Shown: positions 43,401 to 52,226, numbered from the stretch's first letter. The stretch: DNA of 64,000 nt from Rhizorhapis suberifaciens (GCF_014200045.1 NZ_JACHOV010000001.1:62001-126000); one strand, 5' to 3'. The notes: generated by a model from the sequence alone, not told the origin. Made by a program: numbers and translations.

Positions 43401-45788
43401 ATGACTATCAAAAAGAACAACATAAACATGTTCCGCCTTCCGCTCGCCATCGGGGCGAGCGTCACCGCCCTGGCCGCCGCGCCGGCCAAAGCGGACGAAG
43501 CGCCTCTACCGGTCGTGGCAGAGGCTGCTTCTGACGACGGCGCCATCATCGTGATGGCTCGCCGCCGTGAGGAAGAGGCCCAGGATGTACCGGTCGCGCT
43601 CAGCGTAGTCGATGCCACGACGTTGGAACGGACCGGCAATTTCACCTTGGGGCAGGTGCAGCAGCTTGTCCCCAGCCTTCAGGTGTTCAGCTTCAATCCG
43701 CGCAATACGAACATCAATATTCGTGGCCTTGGTTCCAATGTCGCGCTCACTAATGACGGACTGGAAAACGGCGTCGGCTTCTATGTCGACAATGTTTATT
43801 ACGGCCGCCCGGGGCAGTCGCAGTTCGACCTCATCGACTTGCAGCAGATAGAGGTATTGCGTGGACCGCAAGGGACGCTGTTCGGCAAGAACACGACGGC
43901 AGGTGCGATCAACATCACCACCCGCCTGCCAAGCTTCGATCCTGAATTTACAGGGGAAGCAACGTTTGGAACCTATGACTATCATCAGGTTCGCGCTTCT
44001 CTGTCCGCCCCGCTAATCGCCGACAAAGCTGCCTTCCGTATCAGTGTGGCGGACACGCATCGGGACGGTTTCCTGACCAACCTGTTCGACGGATCGAAAG
44101 CACAGGATTATGATAATTTCTCTATTCGCGGGCAGTTCCTGCTGAAACCGACTGAGAATCTGTCGATCCGCCTGATCGGTGACTATTCCAACCAAAAGCA
44201 GCGTTTCGTGCTGAGCGTACCGGTAGCCTATTTCTCCTCCTATGACAGCGGCCTGACCTTTCCCAATGCCTTTCTCCAGCGCGTCGCCCGTGCCGGTTAT
44301 GCGCCCCTTCCTGCCGATCCTTTTGCGCGGCGGGGAGATTCCGACAGCCATTATCAAGCCTTCATGAAGGGATATGGTGTGTCGGGCGAGGTGAACTGGG
44401 ATCTTGGCCCCGCTTCGCTGACGTCTGTCACCGCCTATCGCTGGTGGGATTGGAACCCAGCCAATGACGGGGATTCCACCGGCCTTCCAGTGATAACAAA
44501 GGGGCAGCAGGCCAACCGCCAGCGCCAGTTCAGCCAGGAAATCCGCCTTGCCTCCAATGACGAGAACAGCATCGATTATGTTTTAGGTGCTTATTATTTC
44601 TGGCAAATTATCCGGGGCTATGGCGCTTCCGCATACGGATCGGCCGCGCCCGACTGGTACGCGCCGACGGCCAATCCGGTCATCGCCAATGCCGCCCTCA
44701 ATGGCTTTGAGGCGAATTCCACATCGACACCGGAAACGAAGAGCTACGCTCTTTTCGGTCAGGCGAACTGGAACATCAGCGATGCGCTCAGCCTCACCGC
44801 GGGGTTGCGCTATACGCATGAGAAAAAGAAGGGCGGCTTCAACCAATTTTGGGTGGCCGGGGCCGATCTTTCCGCCTTGTCGCCAACACAAGCGGCGGGG
44901 GCAACGGCCATCCGTGACCGGTTCAATCCAGTCGCCAGCTACTCGGCCAAGCTGGACGACGACAGCCTGTCGGGACTTTTGACGCTGAGCTGGAAGTTCG
45001 TTCCCGATGCCTTGGTCTATGCGACCTATTCGCGTGGAAACAAGTCCGGCGGGCTCAACCTTACCAATCTCCCTTCCGGAGCCATCCCCCAAGTGAAACC
45101 GGAAACCGTCGATAACTACGAAATCGGGTTCAAGAGTCAGCTCTTCGACCGGAAGCTGACCTTCAACGGTGCCGCTTATTGGACGGAAGTTTCCGACTAT
45201 CAGACCGCCATTACCCAGTTCAACCTGACCGGCGCTAATATCCAGTATATTTCCAACATTCCAAAGGTTCGGGCGCGAGGCGTGGAAGGCGACATCCTGT
45301 TTACGCCGAACGAGCTGATCAGCTTCACCGCCGCGGCAGCCTATACCGACGCAACCTACCGTGATTACACCAACGCGCCGCAAGCGCCGGAAAATAACCC
45401 TGCGCTCGCCCCGACACAAAACCTTACTGGGGTGCAGCTTGGAGGCGTGCCGAAATTCACCTACGCGCTGGGGGGAGATGTGGCTCAGCCGCTCACGGAA
45501 TGGGAGGGGCGCGAGCTTCTGATCTACGCTCACGCCGATTATTCGCACCGGAGCAAGTTCAACACCTCTTCGACCAATAGCCGCTATGCAGTGGTGCGGG
45601 GCTATGGCCTGCTCAATGCGCGCATAGGCCTAAGGCTCGACGACGGGCTTTGGGACCTGTCCCTATGGGCCCGGAATCTCACCAACAAAAACTACTATCA
45701 GACGCTCAATGCGCAAGCGATCGGCTTTGTCACCGGCCTCGTTGGTGATCCGCGCACCGTGGGCGTGACCCTACGCACCAAATTGTGA
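43401..45788 (+). CDS. TonB-dependent outer-membrane receptor
   Basis: A 795-residue outer-membrane receptor. The signal peptide ends after AAAPAKA (about residue 35), the plug domain carries PSLQVFSFNPRNTNINIRGLG and LRGPQGTLFGKNTTAGAINI (cited by parts RNTNINIRGLG and GPQGTLFGKNTTAGAI), and the rest is the 22-strand barrel ending in VGVTLRTKL. It lies in one operon with a GPH transporter and a TauD-type dioxygenase, so it probably imports an organosulfur compound such as a sulfonate or sulfate ester. ATG 43401 has CAGGAAA upstream; the frame is open further upstream but overlaps the leader. Confidence 0.93.
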   Translation: MTIKKNNINMFRLPLAIGASVTALAAAPAKADEAPLPVVAEAASDDGAIIVMARRREEEAQDVPVALSVVDATTLERTGNFTLGQVQQLVPSLQVFSFNPRNTNINIRGLGSNVALTNDGLENGVGFYVDNVYYGRPGQSQFDLIDLQQIEVLRGPQGTLFGKNTTAGAINITTRLPSFDPEFTGEATFGTYDYHQVRASLSAPLIADKAAFRISVADTHRDGFLTNLFDGSKAQDYDNFSIRGQFLLKPTENLSIRLIGDYSNQKQRFVLSVPVAYFSSYDSGLTFPNAFLQRVARAGYAPLPADPFARRGDSDSHYQAFMKGYGVSGEVNWDLGPASLTSVTAYRWWDWNPANDGDSTGLPVITKGQQANRQRQFSQEIRLASNDENSIDYVLGAYYFWQIIRGYGASAYGSAAPDWYAPTANPVIANAALNGFEANSTSTPETKSYALFGQANWNISDALSLTAGLRYTHEKKKGGFNQFWVAGADLSALSPTQAAGATAIRDRFNPVASYSAKLDDDSLSGLLTLSWKFVPDALVYATYSRGNKSGGLNLTNLPSGAIPQVKPETVDNYEIGFKSQLFDRKLTFNGAAYWTEVSDYQTAITQFNLTGANIQYISNIPKVRARGVEGDILFTPNELISFTAAAAYTDATYRDYTNAPQAPENNPALAPTQNLTGVQLGGVPKFTYALGGDVAQPLTEWEGRELLIYAHADYSHRSKFNTSSTNSRYAVVRGYGLLNARIGLRLDDGLWDLSLWARNLTNKNYYQTLNAQAIGFVTGLVGDPRTVGVTLRTKL

Positions 45789-45795
45789 GGTAATC

Positions 45796-47190
45796 ATGGC
45801 GACGGCGTTCATCCCTGCACCAAGCATTGAAACGGTCCGTCCGCGCGAAGAACGGCTGGACGGAAAAAGGCTGGCGGCATTCGCCACTCTGGGTATCCCC
45901 ATCTATGCGGCGCAGATGCCCTTGGCCGTGCATTTGCCGGCGATTTACGCGCAGCAGTTCAAAATTTCGCTGGGCGTCATCGGCACGATTTTCCTGCTGG
46001 AACGGCTCTGGGGAGCAGTGGCCGATCCATTGATCGGGACGCTGAGCGACCGCACCCGCAGCCGTTTGGGCCGGCGGCGGCCATGGATACTGGTGGGCGG
46101 GGCGATCTATGCGATCGCCGCTTTCCTGCTTTTCATGCCGCAAGGCAGTGTGTCCCCCGCCTATCTCTCTGTCACGCTCTTCGCCTTCTATCTCGGCTGG
46201 TCGATGATCCAAATCCCTTATCTCGCCTGGTCCGGCGAAATTTCCACGCACTATCATGAGCGGACCCGTGTCGCGACTTATCAAACCGTGGCGGCATCAT
46301 CTTCGCTGTTGCTGGTCCTGATCCTGCCGACCCTGATCGACCAGATCGATCCGCATGACGGCGCTTTGAAATTGTTCGCCATGGGCAGTGTCGTGCTGGC
46401 GAGCCTTGCCATCGCCTTGCCGCTCGCTTTGGGGGCATTCCCGGAAGTTGCAGCGCCCGAGAAACAAGGAACGTCCCCCGGCTTCGGTAAGACTGTTTCC
46501 TTGCTGTTCCGCAATCGTCTGTTGTTGCGCGTTCTCGCTTCCGATCTGGCCGTAACCACGGGACAGGCCATCCGGAGCGCGCTCATCGTCTTCTTCACCA
46601 CTTATTATATGGGCTTGCCGCAATGGGCGAGCGGACTGTTCCTGCTGCAGTTCGTGTTCGGCATTGCCGCGGGCCCAATCTGGATGAAGATTGGCTACCG
46701 GCTCGGCAAGCACCGCGCTGCTGTCGCGGGCGAACTGGCGCAGGTCATCATCAATCTGGGCCTGTTGCTGGTGACGCCGGGTGATCTGCCGCTGCTGCTT
46801 TTTCTCACTATCGCCCAGGGTTTCGCCCAAGGTTCGGGCAATCTGATGCTGCGGTCGATGGTGGCCGACATTGCCGACAAGCATCGGCTGGAAACGGGCG
46901 AGGACCGCACGGCGCTGTTCTTCTCGGCATTCAGCCTTTCGGTGAAGGCCGGAATGGCCGCGGCCATCGGCATTACCTTTCCACTTCTGGGTTGGTTGGG
47001 TTTCAGCCCTTCCGCCCAAAATCCGCCCGAGGCGCTCCAGGGACTTCTCCTGGTCTTCGCCCTCGGTCCAGCCATCGGACACTCCCTGTCCGCCTGGTTG
47101 ATCCTTGGCTTTCCGCTCGATGAAGCCGCCCACAATGAAATTCGCCGGGCCCTTGATGAACGCGACAACGCGCTGGTCGCCGCTGAATGA
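45796..47190 (+). CDS. GPH-type MFS transporter
   Basis: A 464-residue transporter with about twelve membrane helices. The motif DPLIGTLSDRTRSRLGRRRPW (here cited as DPLIGTLSDRTRSRLGRRR) is typical of the glycoside-pentoside-hexuronide:cation symporter family. It starts eight bases after the receptor stop. In this context it should carry the compound, taken up by the receptor, across the inner membrane; sugar transport is the default for the family, so the substrate is uncertain. Confidence 0.88.
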   Translation: MATAFIPAPSIETVRPREERLDGKRLAAFATLGIPIYAAQMPLAVHLPAIYAQQFKISLGVIGTIFLLERLWGAVADPLIGTLSDRTRSRLGRRRPWILVGGAIYAIAAFLLFMPQGSVSPAYLSVTLFAFYLGWSMIQIPYLAWSGEISTHYHERTRVATYQTVAASSSLLLVLILPTLIDQIDPHDGALKLFAMGSVVLASLAIALPLALGAFPEVAAPEKQGTSPGFGKTVSLLFRNRLLLRVLASDLAVTTGQAIRSALIVFFTTYYMGLPQWASGLFLLQFVFGIAAGPIWMKIGYRLGKHRAAVAGELAQVIINLGLLLVTPGDLPLLLFLTIAQGFAQGSGNLMLRSMVADIADKHRLETGEDRTALFFSAFSLSVKAGMAAAIGITFPLLGWLGFSPSAQNPPEALQGLLLVFALGPAIGHSLSAWLILGFPLDEAAHNEIRRALDERDNALVAAE

Positions 47191-47216
47191 CATTCCCAAG
47201 TAGAAGGAGACATGAC

Positions 47217-48158
47217 ATGACTACTACGATTTCATCTTACATCAATGCCAGGGACCCTAGCAGCCCGCTGGACATCGCACCTATTGCGGGCCGGATCGGC
47301 GCGGAGGTGCGGGGAATCGAATTGTCGGGCGATCTGGACGACTCCTTGATCCAGGCGATCCGGGCTGCGCTTGCTCGCCACAAGGTGCTGTTCTTTCGTG
47401 ATCAGGTCGCGCTAGATGATGACCGCCACGAAGCCTTTGCCGCGCATTTGGGCAAGCCGGTTGCGCATCCTACGGTTCCGGTCGCTGATGGATCGCAATA
47501 TCTGCTCGAATTGAATTCGAAGGAGGGCTATGCGGCATCCACCTGGCACACGGACGTCACCTTTGTGGATGCCTATCCTGAGGCATCTATTCTCCGCGCC
47601 ATCACCATTCCCGAAGCGGGCGGCGACACGCTGTGGGCCAATACGGCGACAGCCTATGAAGGGCTCCCGGAAGCCTTGAAGTCGCTGGCTGACAGCCTAT
47701 GGGCGGTACACACCAATCATTATGACTATGCGGGGGTCTTCGCCGATGTGCCTAAGGATCGTCTGGACTATCATCGCCAGGTCTTCGCCTCCACCATATA
47801 TGAAACCGAGCATCCGGTCGTTCGCGTTCATCCCGAAAATGGCGAGCGTTCCCTGCTGCTCGGGCACTTCCTGAAAAACTTCACCGGGCTGTCCAGCACT
47901 GACTCCCGGCGCCTGTTCTCCATCCTTCAGGATCATGTGATCAAGCCGGAGAACATCGTCCGCTGGCGCTGGCGGTCGGGCGACGTTGCGATCTGGGACA
48001 ATCGGGCCACGCAGCATCGCGCCGTTGCCGATTTCGGCCTGCAACAGCGTCACCTGCGTCGCGCCACGATTGCTGGCGAAGTGCCCGTATCTATTGACGG
48101 GCGCCGTAGTCGAACCGTGAGTGTCGAACCGCAGCCGGCGCTTGAGGCGGCCGAATAG
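47217..48158 (+). CDS. TauD/TfdA-family alpha-ketoglutarate-dependent dioxygenase
   Basis: A 313-residue Fe(II)/2-oxoglutarate dioxygenase. The metal triad is H-x-D in STWHTDVTF and the distal His in NRATQHRAVADFG, and Arg in RRATIAGE probably binds 2-oxoglutarate. Family members cut taurine, other sulfonates or alkyl sulfates to release sulfite or sulfate. ATG 47217 follows AAGGAGA; the in-frame upstream start at 47187 overlaps the transporter. The position as third gene of the operon supports a sulfur-supply role. Confidence 0.9.
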   Translation: MTTTISSYINARDPSSPLDIAPIAGRIGAEVRGIELSGDLDDSLIQAIRAALARHKVLFFRDQVALDDDRHEAFAAHLGKPVAHPTVPVADGSQYLLELNSKEGYAASTWHTDVTFVDAYPEASILRAITIPEAGGDTLWANTATAYEGLPEALKSLADSLWAVHTNHYDYAGVFADVPKDRLDYHRQVFASTIYETEHPVVRVHPENGERSLLLGHFLKNFTGLSSTDSRRLFSILQDHVIKPENIVRWRWRSGDVAIWDNRATQHRAVADFGLQQRHLRRATIAGEVPVSIDGRRSRTVSVEPQPALEAAE

Positions 48159-48265
48159 CCAAGCTCGCTTCTACCCCGGCGCTGACTGAGACGTTTCAAC
48201 CCAAATCCGGGCTAAGCCAACTGGAAATGGTTGCCCGAATGCGACTGCCAATAGGATCGTACGAG

Positions 48266-48290
48266 GGAACCTGCCCTATGTCAGCTGGTT
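48266..48290 (+). promoter_or_regulatory. Candidate EcfG promoter of csbD-like gene
   Basis: GGAAC (48266-48270) and GGTT (48287-48290) have a 16-base spacer, an EcfG-type promoter with one mismatch in the -10. It lies 53 bases before the CsbD start codon. CsbD-type genes are common members of the general stress regulon. Confidence 0.6.
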
Positions 48291-48342
48291 GAATTCCTAT
48301 GCAGGGCGATAGGCGCCCCCTCAGCAATAAAGGAGATTGGAC

Positions 48343-48513
48343 GTGGGTGAACTGAAGGACAAGGCAAAAGGAAATGTCAACGAAACGCTGGGTAAGGTCA
48401 AGCAGAAGAGCGGCAATCCCAACACTCGACAAGAAGGCCGGGCCCAAGAGGTCAAGGGTAAAGGCCAGCAGTTTAAGGGCGAGGTAAAGGGTAAGCTAGG
48501 CGACGACATTTAG
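48343..48513 (+). CDS. CsbD family stress protein
   Basis: A 56-residue CsbD-like protein starting at GTG 48343 (AGGAGA nine bases upstream) with VGELKDKAKGNVNETLGKVK and then repeated Lys/Gly-rich segments GRAQEVKGKGQQFKGEVKGK. CsbD proteins are small, soluble and strongly stress-induced, with unknown function. An EcfG-type promoter and a terminator bracket it. It is the last core gene before the island. Confidence 0.88.
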   Translation: MGELKDKAKGNVNETLGKVKQKSGNPNTRQEGRAQEVKGKGQQFKGEVKGKLGDDI

Positions 48514-48536
48514 CTAGCCAATCGGCATTCAGTCGC

Positions 48537-48564
48537 GAGAGCCCCGGCTTTGGTCGGGGCTCTC
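48537..48564 (+). terminator. Hairpin terminator after csbD-like gene
   Basis: GAGAGCCCCG (48537-48546) and CGGGGCTCTC (48555-48564) form a perfect ten-base stem with the eight-base loop GCTTTGGT, 23 bases after the stop. The following CTCAATAAG has few T, so it is a moderately strong intrinsic terminator. Confidence 0.7.
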
Positions 48565-48633
48565 CTCAATAAGTCACTGAAAAAATTTGAGAGGCGTCAC
48601 ACCTCCTCAATCACCCGTAACCCAATGAAATAT

Positions 48634-48682
48634 ATGGTGAGCCCTGCTGGATTCGAACCAGCGACCTACTGATTAAAAGTCA
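48634..48682. repeat. Left attachment copy: tRNA-Lys 3' half (attL)
   Basis: 49 bases identical to 63632-63680, the 3' half of the intact tRNA-Lys including the CCA end and part of the anticodon arm. The rest of the tRNA is absent here, so it is a displaced fragment left by integration and not a working tRNA. The conserved TGAAATAT flank to its left is shared with the copy at 62793. Confidence 0.88.
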
Positions 48683-49017
48683 ATCTTTTCAATAACTTAC
48701 AACATTCCATATTGCAGTATCTCGTCCGCTAGTCAATGATTTTTCGACTCTTTGGCTGAGCAGTTCGCCTGAGGCCGTTTCATGCTCTTTCACTCAATCT
48801 TGGGCTCCCGATACCCGCTTGGGACCCCAGCGGAAGACCGGCGATTTTCTGGGTATCGGATGATTGGAGAAGGGGCTGGCTGATGGGTGCAATCGCCGGT
48901 CGCCAGTGTCATATCGATCAAAGCGGGTTCTGTCAGGAAAATCCTGCCGCGACCATTTGCATTGAAACGTAGCTCGCGATGATATACATATGAAGATCGT
49001 ATATCATGGAGGTTCGA
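48683..49017. other. Left end of the island, no gene
   Basis: About 335 bases between the attachment copy and vapB. Only an inverted repeat close to vapB is clear. GACCCC/GGTACC-like stretches (for example TTGGGACCCCAGC near 48820) resemble sequence on the far side of the other att copies (63560, 62730) and may be arm-type integrase sites. An open frame on the minus strand from 49254 to 48790 is mostly a shadow of vapB. Confidence 0.4.
48979..49007. promoter_or_regulatory. vapBC operator
   Basis: ATGATATAC (48979-48987) and GTATATCAT (48999-49007) form a perfect 9-base inverted repeat with an 11-base spacer just before vapB. AbrB-type antitoxins bind such repeats to autoregulate. It also overlaps AT-rich sequence that could be the -10 element. 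Confidence 0.65.
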
Positions 49018-49248
49018 ATGCAGGTCGCGAAGTGGGGAAACAGCCTGGCCGTGCGTCTGCCTGCGGCTGTGGTCGAAGCGCTCGATCTTCACGAGGGAGA
49101 CGATATCGAGATACATATCGCCGATGCACGCAGCATGGGCGTGGCTCGGAAGCCCAGCCGGAATGAACTGATCGAACGCTTGCGCGCTTTCCGAGGACGC
49201 ATCCCCTCCGATTTCAAATTCGATCGGGATGCGGCGAATGCCCGGTAG
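49018..49248 (+). CDS. vapB: VapB-type antitoxin (AbrB/MazE fold)
   Basis: A 76-residue DNA-binding antitoxin: the AbrB swapped-hairpin N-terminus MQVAKWGNSLAVRLP and DIEIHIADAR, and a flexible C-terminus (LRAFRGRIPSDFKFDRDAAN) that would hold the toxin. ATG 49018 follows GGAGGTTCGA. It overlaps vapC by eleven bases. An inverted repeat operator is just upstream. Confidence 0.9.
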   Translation: MQVAKWGNSLAVRLPAAVVEALDLHEGDDIEIHIADARSMGVARKPSRNELIERLRAFRGRIPSDFKFDRDAANAR

Positions 49249-49636
49249 CTTCATTGATACAAATATTCTGATCTACCTAGCCGGTTCCGATAGCGGCAAA
49301 GCAGGGAAAGCGGAGACCTTACTCAACGCTGGTGGAACAATCAGCGTTCAGGTGCTCAATGAACTGGCGAATGTCGGCAGGCGAAAGCTGGGCTTTTCCT
49401 GGGATGAAGTGTCTGCGTTCCTTGGAGCCTTACGTGAGCTGTTGAATGTCGTTCCCATGGATGAGGCCGTTCATGATGAAGGACTCCGGATAGCCCAGCG
49501 TTACGGCCTATCGGTTTACGACGGCATGATTGCTGGCGCCGCACTCGGGGCCGGCTGTGAAATCCTGTGGTCCGAAGACATGCATTCGGGATTGGTGATC
49601 GACCATAAGCTGGAGATTCGCAATCCGTTTGCCTGA
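49238..49636 (+). CDS. vapC: VapC-type PIN-domain toxin
   Basis: A 132-residue PIN-domain RNase. Acidic residues of the active site: FIDTNILIYL, the Glu in VLNELANV and YDGMIAGAALGAG (Asp). VapC toxins cleave tRNA or rRNA when not bound by VapB. ATG 49238 (MPGSFIDTN) is chosen over ATG 49229. It belongs to the island and may help to hold it in the cell. Confidence 0.92.
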   Translation: MPGSFIDTNILIYLAGSDSGKAGKAETLLNAGGTISVQVLNELANVGRRKLGFSWDEVSAFLGALRELLNVVPMDEAVHDEGLRIAQRYGLSVYDGMIAGAALGAGCEILWSEDMHSGLVIDHKLEIRNPFA

Positions 49637-49725
49637 TAGACCAAATAGATCGATGATCGATTGAGAAAGGTTTATAAATCATATAATGCGCATATTATGA
49701 TCGATAGAAAGGCTGTCGATCGATC

Positions 49726-50835
49726 ATGCGCTGGAACTGGCAACAACCGGATTGGCCGAATTTCCGCTTCGATGCCGCGCGCCTCCATTCGGCGGAAGCG
49801 CAATTCCTCAAAGGGGCGGGGGTTGTCATTGGCACCTTGCATCATCTGGACGGCGAAGCCCAGCGCGGCTTTGCAATCGAGCTTATCTCGCAGGAGATGG
49901 TCGAGAGTTCAGCGATCGAGGGAGAGGTGCTCGATCGCGCCAGCGTGCAATCCTCGATCGCCAAGCAGCTTGGATTTGCCGTATCCCAGCGCCGCGCGAA
50001 TGCCGCGGAAGCCGGGGCGGCGGAGCTTATGGCTGACCTCTATCGAAGCTACGCCCGGCCGCTGACCGATCGCCAATTGTTTGACTGGCACAAGATGCTG
50101 ATGAACGGCCGCAGGGACATCAACGAGGTCGGCGCGTACCGCGCGCATGCCGATGCGATGCAGATCGTATCCGGTGCGCTCCATGCGCCGCGCGTCCACT
50201 ATGAGGCGCCGCCATCGGATCGTGTGCCCGCCGAGATGCAGGCGTTCATCCAATGGTTCAACGATAGCGCACCGGGAAGCGCCAAGCCCCTTTCGGCGGT
50301 CACGCGTGCCGGGATCGCGCATCTATGGTTTGAATCGATCCATCCGTTTGAAGATGGAAACGGGCGAATTGGGCGGGCGATTGCCGAGAAGGCCCTTGCG
50401 CAAGCTCTGCAAGCTCCAACCCTGACCGCACTTGCCGAAACCATCAATCGACATCGCAAGGCCTATTATGCGGAACTTCAGCGCGCGAGTGCGACCAACG
50501 AGATCGATGCTTGGCTCGGTTGGTTTGACGACATCGTGCTTGAAGCCCAGACTAGAACGATCGCACGTATCCGATTCCTCATAGAAAAGACCCGCATGTT
50601 CGATCACCTTCGAAACCGGATCAACGCGCGGCAGGAGAAGGCGTTATTGCGCATGTTTGCCGAGGGTCCGGACGGCTTCAAAGGCGGGCTCAGTGCGCAC
50701 AACTACCGGACGATCACGGATGCGACATCCGCGACGGCCACCCGCGATCTTTCCGAATTGGTCGATCTGGAAGCCCTCATACGCACAGGCGAACGGCGTT
50801 ATGCGCGCTACCATCTCAACGTGGATATCGGCTAG
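49726..50835 (+). CDS. Fic family protein (AMP-transferase type) with inhibitory helix
   Basis: A 369-residue Fic protein. The catalytic loop HPFEDGNGRIGRA begins at His206, and the inhibitory motif SSAIEG (Ser61-Gly66, class II, N-terminal inhibitory helix) is present upstream, so activity should be kept low until relieved. A C-terminal winged-helix part (about 295-369, RYARYHLNV) follows. Fic enzymes add AMP to proteins such as topoisomerases. It follows vapBC by 90 bases and may be a toxin or a defence effector of the island. Confidence 0.9.
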   Translation: MRWNWQQPDWPNFRFDAARLHSAEAQFLKGAGVVIGTLHHLDGEAQRGFAIELISQEMVESSAIEGEVLDRASVQSSIAKQLGFAVSQRRANAAEAGAAELMADLYRSYARPLTDRQLFDWHKMLMNGRRDINEVGAYRAHADAMQIVSGALHAPRVHYEAPPSDRVPAEMQAFIQWFNDSAPGSAKPLSAVTRAGIAHLWFESIHPFEDGNGRIGRAIAEKALAQALQAPTLTALAETINRHRKAYYAELQRASATNEIDAWLGWFDDIVLEAQTRTIARIRFLIEKTRMFDHLRNRINARQEKALLRMFAEGPDGFKGGLSAHNYRTITDATSATATRDLSELVDLEALIRTGERRYARYHLNVDIG

Positions 50836-51049
50836 GCTGGTAGCTGAGCGTCATTCAATCGCATGAGACCCAAAATCGAGAAACAGTGTCGCGACGCTTG
50901 GTCCGAGCATCGGTACGAAAAATCGATCTAAACCACCCCCCGGGTTGTCAGGGCATATTCTTAGATTGCGCCGCGTTGCTCTTTCCTGATCCATGTCCTC
51001 CGTAGATCAGGAATTCCTTTGAGATTGGCTGATTTCCGTGATTATTGAA
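50836..51049. other. Intergenic region between fic and int
   Basis: About 215 bases without a gene. It has no repeats that stand out apart from the palindrome GGAATTCC at 51010 and the inverted repeat that starts at 51050. It is the expected place for the integrase promoter. Confidence 0.4.
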
Positions 51050-51071
51050 GTGTCATTCGAAAGGATGACAC
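51050..51071. promoter_or_regulatory. Inverted repeat at the int start
   Basis: GTGTCAT (51050-51056) and ATGACAC (51065-51071) form a perfect 7-base inverted repeat that ends at the int start codon. It includes the AAGG ribosome binding site (51061-51064), so it may be an operator or an RNA hairpin that limits integrase translation. Confidence 0.5.
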
Positions 51072-52226
51072 ATGAAGAAAGCCCTGACTGCAAAGACGCT
51101 CGATGCCCTCAAGGGCAAAGAAAAACGATATGACGTCCATGATCTTCACTGTCCCGGCCTGAGCGTTCGGGTTTCGGAGAACGGGCGAAAGGTCTTCTCC
51201 GTCAAGTTCCGATTTGGCCTTGAACAGAAGCGGGTCACGCTTGGCGTATATCCGCGCCTGTCGTTGGCAACGGCCCGCGAGAAGGCAATCGATTTACTCC
51301 GGCAGGCCGATGAAGGGATCGACCCAACCAAGCGACGGCGCAGACCCGACATGAAGGTCGAGACCGTCTGCCGCGAGTTCATCCGCTTATATGCGCAGAC
51401 CCGCAACAAGAGTTGGCGCGAAGCCGAGCGCATACTGGAACAGGAATTCATAAGCGCGCATGGTCCGCGCGATATCCGCGAGATCAAGCGGTACGACATA
51501 TTGGAATTGATGGACGCAGCCATCGAGCGGGGAGCAGGCTATCAGGCCAACCGCATCCTCTCGCATATCCGCAAGCTGTTCAACTGGTGTATCGAACGCG
51601 GGATTCTCGAAGCCAGCCCGATCGCCGGCGTGAAACCTCCCACCAAGGAGGTGTCCCGCGAGCGTGTGTTGAACGATGATGAGTTGGTTCGCATTCTGCG
51701 GGCATGCCGCAACGAGGTCTATCCGTTTCGGCAGATCGTTCCCATGCTGCTGGCGACAGCACAACGCCGGGGCGAACTGACTGAGATGCGCTGGAGCGAA
51801 ATCGATCTTGAGGAGAAGCTTTGGGTGATCCCGGCCGAGCGCGCCAAGAACGGCAAGAAGCATTATGTGCCGCTCAGCACCTTCGCCCTCGAAATCCTTA
51901 ATGAGGTTCCGCGCTTCCTCGATTGCGATTACGTCTTCACGACCACGCGCCAAACGCCTGTCAGTGGCTATTCAAAGTGGCTGCGTCGCCTCTCCGCCGA
52001 ATCCGAAACCTCCGACTGGCGCTATCATGACTTGCGCCGAACCGCTGCGACCAACCTTGCCAAGTTGGGGGTTACGCAAGCTGTGACCGAGAAGATTCTA
52101 AATCATGTCAGCGGCATCGTGTCAGGCGTTGCGGCGGTGTATAACCGGCATAATTATGCCGATGAAATGCGCGAGGCATTGGAGATGTGGGGGCAGCGGC
52201 TCGCGGAATTGAGCCCAATCGTATAG
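51072..52226 (+). CDS. int: P4-type tyrosine recombinase/integrase
   Basis: A 384-residue integrase with the DUF4102 arm-binding N-terminus (LTAKTLDALKG, DVHDLHCPGLSVRVSENG), a core-binding SAM-like domain and the catalytic domain: Arg232 in AQRRGEL, HDLRRTAATNLA (His and Arg), and the nucleophile in VYNRHNY. It should recombine at the tRNA-Lys 3' end, giving the att copies at both sides. It lies 2.4 kb from attL, which is near the end of the element. Confidence 0.93.
   Translation: MKKALTAKTLDALKGKEKRYDVHDLHCPGLSVRVSENGRKVFSVKFRFGLEQKRVTLGVYPRLSLATAREKAIDLLRQADEGIDPTKRRRRPDMKVETVCREFIRLYAQTRNKSWREAERILEQEFISAHGPRDIREIKRYDILELMDAAIERGAGYQANRILSHIRKLFNWCIERGILEASPIAGVKPPTKEVSRERVLNDDELVRILRACRNEVYPFRQIVPMLLATAQRRGELTEMRWSEIDLEEKLWVIPAERAKNGKKHYVPLSTFALEILNEVPRFLDCDYVFTTTRQTPVSGYSKWLRRLSAESETSDWRYHDLRRTAATNLAKLGVTQAVTEKILNHVSGIVSGVAAVYNRHNYADEMREALEMWGQRLAELSPIV

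Noticed and set aside
44583-45548. Long minus-strand frame of 321 codons inside the TonB receptor gene
   Set aside because: It lies wholly on the opposite strand of a recognisable receptor and has no family likeness; it is a GC-rich shadow.
46297-47199. Long minus-strand frame of 300 codons inside the transporter gene
   Set aside because: Antisense to a clear GPH transporter and of low-complexity composition.
48634-48682. Working tRNA-Lys at the left att copy
   Set aside because: Only the 3' half is present; the 5' half and the acceptor partner are missing. The same holds for 62793-62838.
48790-49254. 154-codon minus-strand frame at the left end of the island
   Set aside because: Overlaps vapB on the other strand and has no recognisable features; the part before vapB might be decayed sequence but nothing supports a gene.
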